Below, piece after piece: positions 1 through 6,114 of a stretch of DNA of 19,188 nucleotides. How positions within the stretch are numbered: position 1 is the stretch's first letter; every line of letters begins with the position of its first letter. Source of the DNA: an uncultured bacterium. Lineage in GTDB: Bacteria; Actinomycetota; Coriobacteriia; Coriobacteriales; Coriobacteriaceae. The translations under genes and the position numbers were made by a program. The stretch covers positions 1 to 19,188 of the forward strand of contig CAJMPZ010000043.1 in NCBI GenBank assembly GCA_905215445.1, written 5' to 3'. A model generated the notes under the pieces. That model did not search any database. It worked only from the letters and a program-made list of their open reading frames with translations, and was not told the origin of the DNA.

Positions 1-265
1 CCTGGCCCACGTGGTCGCCGGCGTGCACCTCGTCACCGTCGGCAACATCAAACAGCACCGAGCTCTGCGAATCCAGCAGCTCAAAGGTGCGGGCGAACAC
101 ATCCAAGCCCGCGATGATGCCATCGGCCTTGGCGATGAGCTCCACCGTGGCGGGGCGCGCCGTGGGGCACACGCTCGCCGTGCTCACGTCCTCAAACGTA
201 ATGTCCTCGCGTAGAGCCTGCAGAATCAGATCATCGACGACGAGCTTCATGGTAATGGGATTCAT
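1..265 (-). CDS. nadC: Nicotinate-nucleotide pyrophosphorylase (quinolinate phosphoribosyltransferase), N-terminal part
   Basis: The gene runs off the left edge, leaving 88 codons. NadC converts quinolinate and PRPP to nicotinate mononucleotide, the third step of de novo NAD synthesis, in the cytoplasm. The visible N-terminus begins MNPITMKLVVDD and contains ALREDITFEDVSTASV followed by ADGIIAGLDVFARTFELL. This matches the family pattern of an acidic 'EDi..gD.t' stretch and then 'G..aGl.va..vF' in the N-terminal sandwich domain. The catalytic barrel lies outside the window. The ATG at 265 is 3 bases past the nadB stop, and its ribosome site GGAGGAG lies inside the end of nadB, so translation is probably coupled. 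It is the third gene of nadA-nadB-nadC. The identification rests on both sequence and operon context. Confidence 0.9.
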   Translation of the reverse strand, partial: MNPITMKLVVDDLILQALREDITFEDVSTASVCPTARPATVELIAKADGIIAGLDVFARTFELLDSQSSVLFDVADGDEVHAGDHVGQ

Positions 266-268
266 GGT

Positions 269-1645
269 CTACTCCTCCACGGCCTGCGTGCCGGCGGCAC
301 GGGCCAAATCATCGATTGCCAGGGAGTCGGCGCTCAGGGCGCGATGACGCCCGTCAAGCGCGGGCTCGCCCGCCCGCTCCACGGCGAGCGACTCGCCGGT
401 GCGCATGCACCAGGCGGCACGGCGGCCCCAAACCAGGGACTCGAGCAGGCTGTTGGAAGCCAGGCGATTCTTGCCGTGCACGCCGTTGCAGGCCGTCTCG
501 CCCGCGGCGTAGAGCTCGGGCATCGAGGTGCGGCCGTCCTTGTCGACCCACACGCCGCCCATAAAGTAGTGCTGCGTGGGCGTAACGGGGATGGGCTCGT
601 CCAAGATGTCGCGGCCGTCCTCAAGGCAGCGCGCGCGAATGTTGGCAAAGTGCCCAGTCACCACGTCGCGCTCGACGGGGGCAAAGCTCAGCCACTCGTG
701 CTCGGTACCGTCCTGCTTCATCTGCTCGCGGATGGCGGCGGCGACCACATCGCGCGGCTGAAGCTCGTCGGTAAAGCGCTCGCCGGCGGCGTTGAGCAAA
801 ATCGCGCCCTCGCCGCGGCAGCTCTCGCTGATCAGGAAGGTGCGGCCCGGCTGCGGCGAGAACAGGCCCGTGGGGTGAATCTGCACGTAGTCCAGATGCT
901 CCATCTTAATGCCATGCTCCTGAGCAATGTAGCAGGCATCGCCCGTGAGCTGCGGGTAGTTGGTCGAATGGTCGTATACGCCGCCGATACCGCCCGTCGC
1001 CCACAGCGTGTGGCGGGCATGGATCTTAAACGGCTCGCCGGCATGCACGCCCTCGGCGGCATTTGCCAGCTCGTCGGCGGGACGAACCGAGTTGTCCTCG
1101 TCGACGGGAACGGCGGCGACGCCGCTGCACACCGTAGCGCCATCATGCTCGGCCGTCAGGATGTCGGTCATGGCCACGTGCTCCAGAATCTGCACGTTGT
1201 CCAGCTTGCGAACGGCCTGGAGCAGCCTGGTCGTGATCTCCTTGCCCGTAATATCGGCATGGAAGGCAATGCGCGGGCGGCTGTGCGCGCCCTCGCGGGT
1301 AAAGTCGAGGCTGCCGTCGACCTTGCGCTCAAAGTCCACGCCCATGGCCAGTAGGTCGTTGATGACCGAGCGGCTCGAGCGGATCATGATGTCGACGCTC
1401 TCGCGGCGGTTCTCGTAGTGACCGGCGTGCATGGTGTCCTCAAAGAAGGCATCGTAGTCCGAGCCTTCGGGCAGCACGCAGATGCCACCCTGCGCGAGCA
1501 TCGAATCGCACTCGTCGACAGCGCCCTTGGAGAGCATAATCACGCGCGTGCTCGTCGGCAGGTTGAGAGCTGCGTACAGGCCCGCCACGCCGCAGCCGGC
1601 AATGACGACGTCGCACTCCATATCGGGGTATTGCTTGGTTTCCAC
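269..1645 (-). CDS. nadB: L-aspartate oxidase
   Basis: This flavoprotein oxidises L-aspartate to iminoaspartate, which NadA condenses with dihydroxyacetone phosphate. The protein is about 458 residues. The N-terminus carries the FAD Rossmann motif CDVVIAGCGVAGLYAALNL. Further family motifs are SMLAQGGI, FTREGAHSRPRI, QIHPTGL, the SCRGEGAILLN loop, GERF and TPTQHYFMGGV. NadB is related to succinate dehydrogenase and fumarate reductase flavoproteins; its place between nadA and nadC settles the assignment. I chose the GTG at 1645 because AGGGAGAGG lies about 6 bases upstream of it. An ATG at 1672 would put a repeat hairpin over the start, and an ATG at 1621 has no good ribosome site. The open frame continues upstream over nadA but is not coding there. 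The stop is 3 bases before the nadC start. Confidence 0.93.
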   Translation of the reverse strand: METKQYPDMECDVVIAGCGVAGLYAALNLPTSTRVIMLSKGAVDECDSMLAQGGICVLPEGSDYDAFFEDTMHAGHYENRRESVDIMIRSSRSVINDLLAMGVDFERKVDGSLDFTREGAHSRPRIAFHADITGKEITTRLLQAVRKLDNVQILEHVAMTDILTAEHDGATVCSGVAAVPVDEDNSVRPADELANAAEGVHAGEPFKIHARHTLWATGGIGGVYDHSTNYPQLTGDACYIAQEHGIKMEHLDYVQIHPTGLFSPQPGRTFLISESCRGEGAILLNAAGERFTDELQPRDVVAAAIREQMKQDGTEHEWLSFAPVERDVVTGHFANIRARCLEDGRDILDEPIPVTPTQHYFMGGVWVDKDGRTSMPELYAAGETACNGVHGKNRLASNSLLESLVWGRRAAWCMRTGESLAVERAGEPALDGRHRALSADSLAIDDLARAAGTQAVEE

Positions 1646-1665
1646 AGGAATCCTCTCCCTTGAAT

Positions 1666-1694
1666 GTGACATAAGGAACCGTCCCTCATGCCAC
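1666..1694 (-). repeat. REP-like imperfect palindrome between nadA and nadB
   Basis: The 14-base arms are GTGACATAAGGAAC and GTCCCTCATGCCAC around one central C. They differ at three regularly spaced positions (4, 8 and 12 of the arm), and all three become G-U wobbles in the minus-strand transcript. The element sits between the nadA stop and the nadB ribosome site, so it would fold in the operon mRNA. The GGGAC/GGAAC core is shared with other palindromes in this window. Confidence 0.7.
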
Positions 1695-1700
1695 ATTGTT

Positions 1701-2726
1701 CTAGCGCGCTGCGTACTCGAGCATACGGTCGAGCGTGAGCTTGGCCTGGTCGGCGGCCTCGTCCGACACGCCGATCTGCACCTCGCCCTCGCCCGTCTCC
1801 AGGCAGCGCACGAGCTTTTCGAGCGTGATGAGATCCATGTTGACGCAGGTGGGCTGCACCGCGGGGAAGTAGAACTTCTTGCCGGTGCCCTGGCAGCGGC
1901 GCTCGAGCTCGTAGAGCACGCCACGGACCGTCACGATAATGAACTCGCTCGCGTCGGACTCCTCGGCATACTTGATGATGCCGGCGGTGGAGCCAATGTA
2001 GTCGGCCTCGGCAAGGACGTCGGCCTTGCACTCGGGGTGCGCCAAAACGAGTGCGTCGGGATGGGCCTCCTGCGCGTCGACGATCTGCTCGACGGTGATG
2101 ATGTGGTGGCGCGGGCAGTAGCCGTTGTTGAGGATGACGTGCTTTTGCGGCACCTGCTCGGCTACGAACCGGCCCAGGTTTTGATCGGGGATAAACAGGA
2201 TGTGCTGCTGTGGCAGCTCGGATACGATCTTGACGGCGTTGGAGCTGGTGACACACACGTCGCTCCAGCTCTTGATCTCGACCGTCGAGTTGACGTAGCA
2301 GACCACGGCAAGGTCGTCGCCGTACTCGGCGCGCGCCGCGTCGACCGTCTCGCGCTTGACCATGTGAGCCATGGGGCAGTCCGCGCCCGGCTCGGGCAGC
2401 AGCACGGTCTTGGTGGGGTTGAGCAGCTTGGCGCTCTCGCCCATAAACTCCACGCCGCACAGCACGATGGTCTGCTGCGGCAGGCTCTTGGCAAGCTTTG
2501 CCAGGTAGAAGCTGTCGCCGACGTAATCGGCCACAGCCTGAACCTCGGGCGCCACATAGTAGTGCGCCAAGATCACCGCGTCGCGCTGGGTTTTTAATTG
2601 CTGAATGGCCTCGACGAGCCCTGCGGGTACCAGCGCCGCGCGCTCCGTTGCCGTCGTTGCCGATGCCAGGCCGGCCGCGATATCGCGTGCAAGCTCCGAC
2701 GCATCCATGTTCGCGCTCTGTGCCAT
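1701..2726 (-). CDS. nadA: Quinolinate synthase
   Basis: NadA condenses iminoaspartate with dihydroxyacetone phosphate to give quinolinate, using an oxygen-sensitive [4Fe-4S] cluster. The protein is 341 residues. Recognisable motifs are ILAHYYVAPEVQ (about 52-63), GDSFYLAK, VLCGVEFMGESAKLLNP, CYVNSTVEIK, NGYCPRHH, LAHPEC, STAGIIKY and QPTCVNMD. The likely cluster ligands are C90, C204 and C294. Their spacing fits the longer Bacillus-type NadA rather than the short Thermotoga type. The ATG at 2726 is preceded by GAGAGGGG with a 5-base spacer; a TTG just upstream is too close to that site. It is the first gene of nadABC and is transcribed from the promoter and dyad at 2762-2811. Confidence 0.96.
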   Translation of the reverse strand: MAQSANMDASELARDIAAGLASATTATERAALVPAGLVEAIQQLKTQRDAVILAHYYVAPEVQAVADYVGDSFYLAKLAKSLPQQTIVLCGVEFMGESAKLLNPTKTVLLPEPGADCPMAHMVKRETVDAARAEYGDDLAVVCYVNSTVEIKSWSDVCVTSSNAVKIVSELPQQHILFIPDQNLGRFVAEQVPQKHVILNNGYCPRHHIITVEQIVDAQEAHPDALVLAHPECKADVLAEADYIGSTAGIIKYAEESDASEFIIVTVRGVLYELERRCQGTGKKFYFPAVQPTCVNMDLITLEKLVRCLETGEGEVQIGVSDEAADQAKLTLDRMLEYAAR

Positions 2727-2761
2727 CAAGGCCCCTCTCTTTTGGCGAATCTTGGGGCTTT

Positions 2762-2790
2762 AGTATGACACCTAGGTTTACAGCTGACAA
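2762..2790 (-). promoter_or_regulatory. Candidate sigma70-type promoter of nadABC
   Basis: On the minus strand TTGTCA (2790-2785) and CATACT (2767-2762) are separated by 17 bases, followed by about 35 bases to the nadA ATG. The -35 hexamer falls across the centre of the dyad at 2768-2811, so a protein bound to the dyad would block RNA polymerase. This is inferred from spacing only. Confidence 0.5.
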
Positions 2791-2811
2791 GACAGCTGTA
2801 AACCTAGGTGT
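2768..2811. promoter_or_regulatory. Perfect 19-bp-arm dyad upstream of nadA, likely NAD-pathway operator
   Basis: ACACCTAGGTTTACAGCTG is repeated perfectly inverted as CAGCTGTAAACCTAGGTGT after a 6-base spacer (ACAAGA). It covers the -35 and the spacer of the candidate nadABC promoter. NAD biosynthesis operons in Gram-positive bacteria are commonly repressed by niacin- or NAD-sensing regulators such as NiaR that bind palindromes, so an operator is the natural reading. I cannot confirm a match to a known NiaR motif. A transcript hairpin is possible only if transcription starts further upstream. Confidence 0.6.
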
Positions 2812-2932
2812 AAAGTTGAAATAAAGATTCGACCATGCGGCAAGTCCATATTCGAGCTGGCAAGCTGAGGACAGCCGAAAATGGACCCGCCCCATGATTC
2901 GGGCAGCCCGTTTTGTCCTGGACCAAGGGGCA

Positions 2933-3141
2933 GTGGTCAAAAAGGGCCAAATATGAGTACTGTCACCAAATTAGTAGCATCGATTTTCCGGTCCAGAGCA
3001 GCAAAATCGCCTTGTTTGGAGCCCGATCGCGACTCTGAAGAACGAAAATCGATGCACTTTTGGCCTCTGGCACCGATTTTTGAGGCCATTTGGCTGCCAC
3101 CAAACTGGTAACAGTACTCATATTTGGCCCTTTTTGACCAC
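2933..3141. repeat. 209-bp palindromic (MITE-like) element
   Basis: The outer arms are 40 bases (2933-2972 and 3102-3141) with 37 of 40 matching in inverted orientation. Inside them a second inverted pair, GCATCGATTTTC (2977-2988) and GAAAATCGATGC (3044-3055), is perfect. Because of the symmetry, both strands read a similar peptide (..QKGPNMSTVT.LVA..), which is a by-product and not a gene. It lies in the gene-free stretch 2727-3286. The rest of that stretch holds only the nadA operator, a GC hairpin at 3164-3195 and no supportable gene. Confidence 0.8.
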
Positions 3142-3163
3142 CGGGTTTCCGGCAGGCCCCAAA

Positions 3164-3195
3164 AGCGGGCCCGAATCGCTCGATCCGGGCCCGCT
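3164..3195. repeat. GC-rich hairpin
   Basis: AGCGGGCCCG and CGGGCCCGCT form a perfect 10-bp stem with a 12-base loop. No T-tract follows on either strand, so it is not a classic terminator. It directly follows the palindromic element. Confidence 0.6.
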
Positions 3196-3286
3196 GGGGG
3201 TAGCGAGCACAATCGAGGTGTAAGAAGCAAGAGAGGGCCATCGCCTAGAATCGTCAGCGCCTAGATATTCAACGAGAGGAAAGACA

Positions 3287-3681
3287 ATGGTCCGCAGCGA
3301 CATGCTACCCCAGCCGGACCGGGGGCTCGGCCTCGACCGGCCCCAGACCGAGGCATTTCACCGACGAGTTCAAGAGGAAGATAGTCGATCTCCACAACGC
3401 CGGAAAGCCCAGGCGCGAGGCCATGGACGAGTGCGACCTCGACAAGAGCACCGTGGAGAGGCGGGTCAAGTCGATAAACGAGACCGGCTCGCCGCGCGCC
3501 GCCGACAACCGCACGCCCGAGTAGAACCGGATCCTGGAGCCCGAGCGCGAGAACCGCAGGCTCCGGATGGAGGTCAACGTCTTAAGACGAGCGGCGCCAG
3601 CATACGCTCGGAAGTCAGGGCCATGGCGGCCAACGGGGGGCCGCTGCCCCATATCGGCGCAGCGCTGGCATCGAGGCCTTC
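3287..3681 (+). pseudogene. Decayed IS3-type transposase orfA (plus start of orfB)
   Basis: An ATG at 3287 sits behind GAGAGGAAA, but the recognisable reading frame is shifted by one base from it. From 3357 the frame reads FTDEFKRKIVDLHNAGKP, then KSTVERRVKSINETGSPRAA, an HTH_Tnp_1-like transposase N-terminus. A TAG at 3522-3524 then interrupts it, and beyond the stop RILEPERENRRLRMEVNVLRR continues the typical coiled-coil end of OrfA. Weak traces of an orfB start (MAANGG at 3623; CPISAQR in another frame) follow until the sequence meets the end of the intact IS at 3682. It therefore has at least one frameshift, one nonsense codon and a 3' truncation. It differs in sequence from the IS to its right, so it is a separate, older insertion. 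Confidence 0.75.
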
Positions 3682-3713
3682 TGACCTGTGTCAAGATTTC
3701 GGACACGCATGCT
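3682..3713 (+). repeat. IS3-family terminal inverted repeat, orfB-side end
   Basis: It begins TGACCTGTGTC and ends TTTCGGACACGCATGCT, pairing with 4954-4985 with mismatches only at positions 9 and 12-15. Confidence 0.82.
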
Positions 3714-3720
3714 CGAGAAA

Positions 3721-4602
3721 TCAAGCGGCCATAGGCATGGCCTCGAGCTTGGGCTCGGTTCTCTCGAAGAAGGCCGCCATGGCCTCGGCCGGCACCTTGT
3801 AGCCGATCGTCGAGCGGGGCCTTCGGCGGTTGTAGTACGCCTCGATGAACTCGACCACCGCGTGCTTGGCGGAATCCCTGGTCGGGAAGCTGCGCCTGTA
3901 GTACATCTCGTTCTTCAGCGTGGCGAGGAACGACTCGGCCACCGCGTTGTCGTGGCAGTTGCCGGCGCGGCTGCAGGACAGCCGCACGTCGTTGTCGCGC
4001 GCCCATTCGGCCAGAAGCCTGCTGGTGTACTGGGCGCCGCGGTCGGCGTGGAATATCGCGTTGCCGGCCACGTAGCCGCGCGATTTGGCCGACGCCAGCG
4101 CCGAAACCACGATGTCGGCGGTCATGCGCTCGGAGAGCGACCAGCCCACCACCATGCGGGTGTTGAGGTCGATGACCGTCGACAGGTACAGCCATCCCTC
4201 GCCGGTGCGCAGGTAGGTGATGTCGCCCACGAGCTTGCAGGTTGGAACGGGACTGGTGAAGTCGCGGCGCACCAGGTCGGGCCGGGGCCTGGCCTTCGGG
4301 TCGGGGATGGTGGTGCGCTTCCTGGCGTTGGGCGTGCAGCCGCGTATTCCCAGCTCGCGCATCAGCTTGCGCACCCTGTACAGGGTCAATCCGGAGAACT
4401 CGCCGGGCAGGAAGCATTTCACGAACCGGAAGCCGAACCTGCGGTCCGACTCCAGCCACACGCGCCGGACCGCCTCGCGCTCGGCCGACCAGTCTTCTCG
4501 CGGGCAGCCGTTGGAGAGCCACGAGTAGAAGCCCGATCGGCTCACGCCGAGCACGCGGGCCATCATTTTCACCGGGAATTCGGCCTTCTCCGCCAACATC
4601 AT
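3721..4602 (-). CDS. IS3-family transposase OrfB (DDE integrase domain)
   Basis: This is the catalytic half of the transposase, about 293 residues from the first ATG. The N-terminal part (MARVLGVSRSGFYSW) is the HTH_21-like region. The rve integrase core has D127 in VGDITYLRT, D187 in FHADRGAQYTS and E223 in NCHDNAVAESFLATLKNE, with 35 residues between the last two as in IS3 members. The C-terminus has the usual FIEAYYNRRRPRSTIGYKVP. The catalytic triad is intact. The frame is open upstream of the ATG and overlaps the end of orfA, so expression is normally as an OrfAB fusion by -1 frameshifting, possibly near GCCAAAAGC. Transposition also depends on orfA, which appears frameshifted here. Confidence 0.93.
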   Translation of the reverse strand: MMLAEKAEFPVKMMARVLGVSRSGFYSWLSNGCPREDWSAEREAVRRVWLESDRRFGFRFVKCFLPGEFSGLTLYRVRKLMRELGIRGCTPNARKRTTIPDPKARPRPDLVRRDFTSPVPTCKLVGDITYLRTGEGWLYLSTVIDLNTRMVVGWSLSERMTADIVVSALASAKSRGYVAGNAIFHADRGAQYTSRLLAEWARDNDVRLSCSRAGNCHDNAVAESFLATLKNEMYYRRSFPTRDSAKHAVVEFIEAYYNRRRPRSTIGYKVPAEAMAAFFERTEPKLEAMPMAA

Positions 4603-4616
4603 CCGGTAGCATGCGG

Positions 4617-4900
4617 CTACGCCTGGCTTTTGGCGAAGAAGGCCGCGGCTTTTTCAAGAAGGCGTTCTCCATCTCGAGCTCGCGTATGCGCCTTTTCGCC
4701 TCGCGAAGCTCGCGGTCCTCGGCCTTGGGGTCGGGCCCGCCGGCAAGCTCGCGCCGGCGGCTCTGCACCCACTTGTTCACGGTCTTGGAATTCAGGCCCA
4801 GTTCTGCGCAGTATTCCGTTATCGGCCTGCCCGTCGAGATGATGTAGTCGGCGGTCTCGCGCCTGAACTCGTCGGTGTACTTGGCGGCTGGGTTGGACAT
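4617..4900 (-). pseudogene. IS3-family transposase OrfA, apparently frameshifted
   Basis: The gene starts MSNPAAKYTDEFRRETADYI with a helix-turn-helix (TEYCAELGLNSKTVNKWV) and a leucine-zipper-like helix (REAKRRIRELEMENAFL). Family members end FLKKAAAFFA. Here the original frame reads FLKK and then PRPSSPK, while AAAFFAKSQA and the stop at 4617 are in the -1 frame. Adding one A to the five-base A run (4650-4654 on the plus strand, read as T) would restore a normal end, so a single-base loss is the simplest explanation. Sequencing error or a programmed slip at the A run cannot be excluded. Confidence 0.75.
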
Positions 4901-4953
4901 AGCATACCGTCCTCTCGGTCGTCGATGAATGCATTCTAAAGGATTGGGCCTCT

Positions 4954-4985
4954 AGCATGCGTGTCCGAAAAGACGATACAGGTCA
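4954..4985 (-). repeat. IS3-family terminal inverted repeat, orfA-side end
   Basis: Reverse-complemented, it begins TGACCTGTATC and ends TTTCGGACACGCATGCT. Its outermost TGA is also the stop codon of the neighbouring membrane-protein gene. Confidence 0.82.
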
Positions 4986-6089
4986 GACAACCCAATCAGA
5001 CGTCGTCTCGAGCACGTCCTCTGCACGGTCGAGCGTGCTTCTGGCCTTGGCACCCTGTTTGAACCACGAGCGCAGGTCCTCGAGCGTGCTGCCCGCTGCG
5101 TACACCTTGATTTTGCGACCGCCTTTCGTGGTCACCGTGCAACGGTCGCCGCTCTCGCTATCCTCGTGCGCCGTGACCTTCTTGAGATAATCGCGGCGGA
5201 ACGCCACGACGCGGGCGTTGCCGATCTCGATGAACCAATCGTCGTCGACAAGCGAGGTGCCCGTGGCACCTCGGCTCGCCATCTCCTCGGCGAAGGAGAA
5301 ACCGAGTTCGCGCTCCTGTCTGCCGATCTCGTAGATACCACGGGCGGGCATGCTGAGCATGAGCAGAGGCAGGAGTCCCCCTATGAACAGGAAGAGGCAT
5401 GGGACGAGCAGGAGCAGACGAGCACCGGCGTCGGTGAAAACAGCCATGAAGGCGATCACGAGCGAGAAGACGAGCGCCATACCGTTGAAAACAATCGTCA
5501 ACGGCTTGATGGCAGACCAACACAGACCCGCCTTGGTCATCGGGCCGTCAACAGCGTCCGAGACCTCGATGCCCTCTTCCTCCAGACGGGCGAGGAGGTT
5601 GAGCGAGCACACCCCCTCGAGGCTTATCGAGCAGAACTTCCGGTCGCCCTCGAACAGGTCGATCCTCATCATCTGCGTGTGAAGCGTTGCACGGGTGATG
5701 TTGCCAAACGTCGTCTCCTTGCGGATGCCGAAGGCGTTACGCGAGAGAATTCGCTCACCGTCCACGTCGATGCGCGGGATGCTCAGCAGGGCCCAGATGG
5801 CCATGCCCGCGAGCGCCATGGCGTGACCGAACCACACAAGTTCGTGGTCCCACTCGCCCAACGAGACGCCCTGCCAGACGTAGACACCCAGCATGAGCAG
5901 TTCGAACGCGACGGCGCAGCAGGCGATGATCGTGCGAATGGCAGCGGGCATGCGCACCGTGAAGCGATCGAGGCTGTCCGTCGCCTCACTGCGCTCGCGC
6001 GCGCCGCGACGGGCGACCCATGCAGTGAGCGGACCGACGATGAACACCACCATCGCCACGCGCAGGAACGATTCGAGTATGTCGCCCAT
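4983..6089 (-). CDS. Multi-pass membrane protein with PH-like soluble segments, function unknown
   Basis: The protein has about 368 residues and five hydrophobic segments (about 7-25, 52-72, 84-104, 197-219 and 224-247). Between helices 3 and 4 lies a soluble stretch (IDVDGERILSRNAFGIRKETTFGNITRATL..) that resembles bacterial PH-like domains. The C-terminal tail (WFIEIGNARVVAFRRDYLKKVTA..TTKGGRKIKVYA..) looks like a second beta-rich unit ending in a short helix. I do not recognise a named function. The ATG at 6089 has GGTGG five bases upstream; an alternative in-frame ATG is at 6101. The stop codon TGA is the first three bases of the IS end, so the true C-terminus may have been cut off or replaced by the insertion. 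It is divergent from the sensor kinase. Confidence 0.75.
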   Translation of the reverse strand: MGDILESFLRVAMVVFIVGPLTAWVARRGARERSEATDSLDRFTVRMPAAIRTIIACCAVAFELLMLGVYVWQGVSLGEWDHELVWFGHAMALAGMAIWALLSIPRIDVDGERILSRNAFGIRKETTFGNITRATLHTQMMRIDLFEGDRKFCSISLEGVCSLNLLARLEEEGIEVSDAVDGPMTKAGLCWSAIKPLTIVFNGMALVFSLVIAFMAVFTDAGARLLLLVPCLFLFIGGLLPLLMLSMPARGIYEIGRQERELGFSFAEEMASRGATGTSLVDDDWFIEIGNARVVAFRRDYLKKVTAHEDSESGDRCTVTTKGGRKIKVYAAGSTLEDLRSWFKQGAKARSTLDRAEDVLETTSDWVV

Positions 6090-6114
6090 ATTAACCACCA
6101 TCCCAATAGAAAAC

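Larger units (their letters stand above)
3682..4985 (-). mobile_element. IS3-family insertion sequence, about 1.3 kb
   Basis: The boundaries come from terminal inverted repeats starting TGACCTGT at both ends (3682-3713 and 4954-4985, 27 of 32 matching). The element holds orfA (HTH) and orfB (DDE) on the minus strand, the IS3 arrangement with offset reading frames. No 3- or 4-base target duplication is visible: the flanks are ..CCTTC on the left and GACAA.. on the right. The left flank is a transposase remnant and the right flank is the 3' end of a chromosomal gene. This suggests a deletion or rearrangement next to the element after insertion. Confidence 0.85.

Noticed and set aside
344..1354. 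Long plus-strand open frame of 336 codons
   Set aside because: It is antisense to nadB, whose motifs are unmistakable; the frame is open only because of GC-rich codon bias.
1646..1924. N-terminal extension of nadB upstream of the GTG at 1645
   Set aside because: It overlaps the repeat hairpin and the end of nadA, and its Ser/Arg-rich translation is a shadow.
1482..2597. Plus-strand open frame of 371 codons
   Set aside because: It is antisense to nadA and the nadA-nadB junction, with no recognisable domain or ribosome site.
2881..3303. Small open frames on both strands (..QKGPNMSTVT..)
   Set aside because: They arise from the symmetric palindromic element and lack ribosome sites.
3688..4842. 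Plus-strand open frame of 384 codons
   Set aside because: It is antisense to the IS transposase genes.
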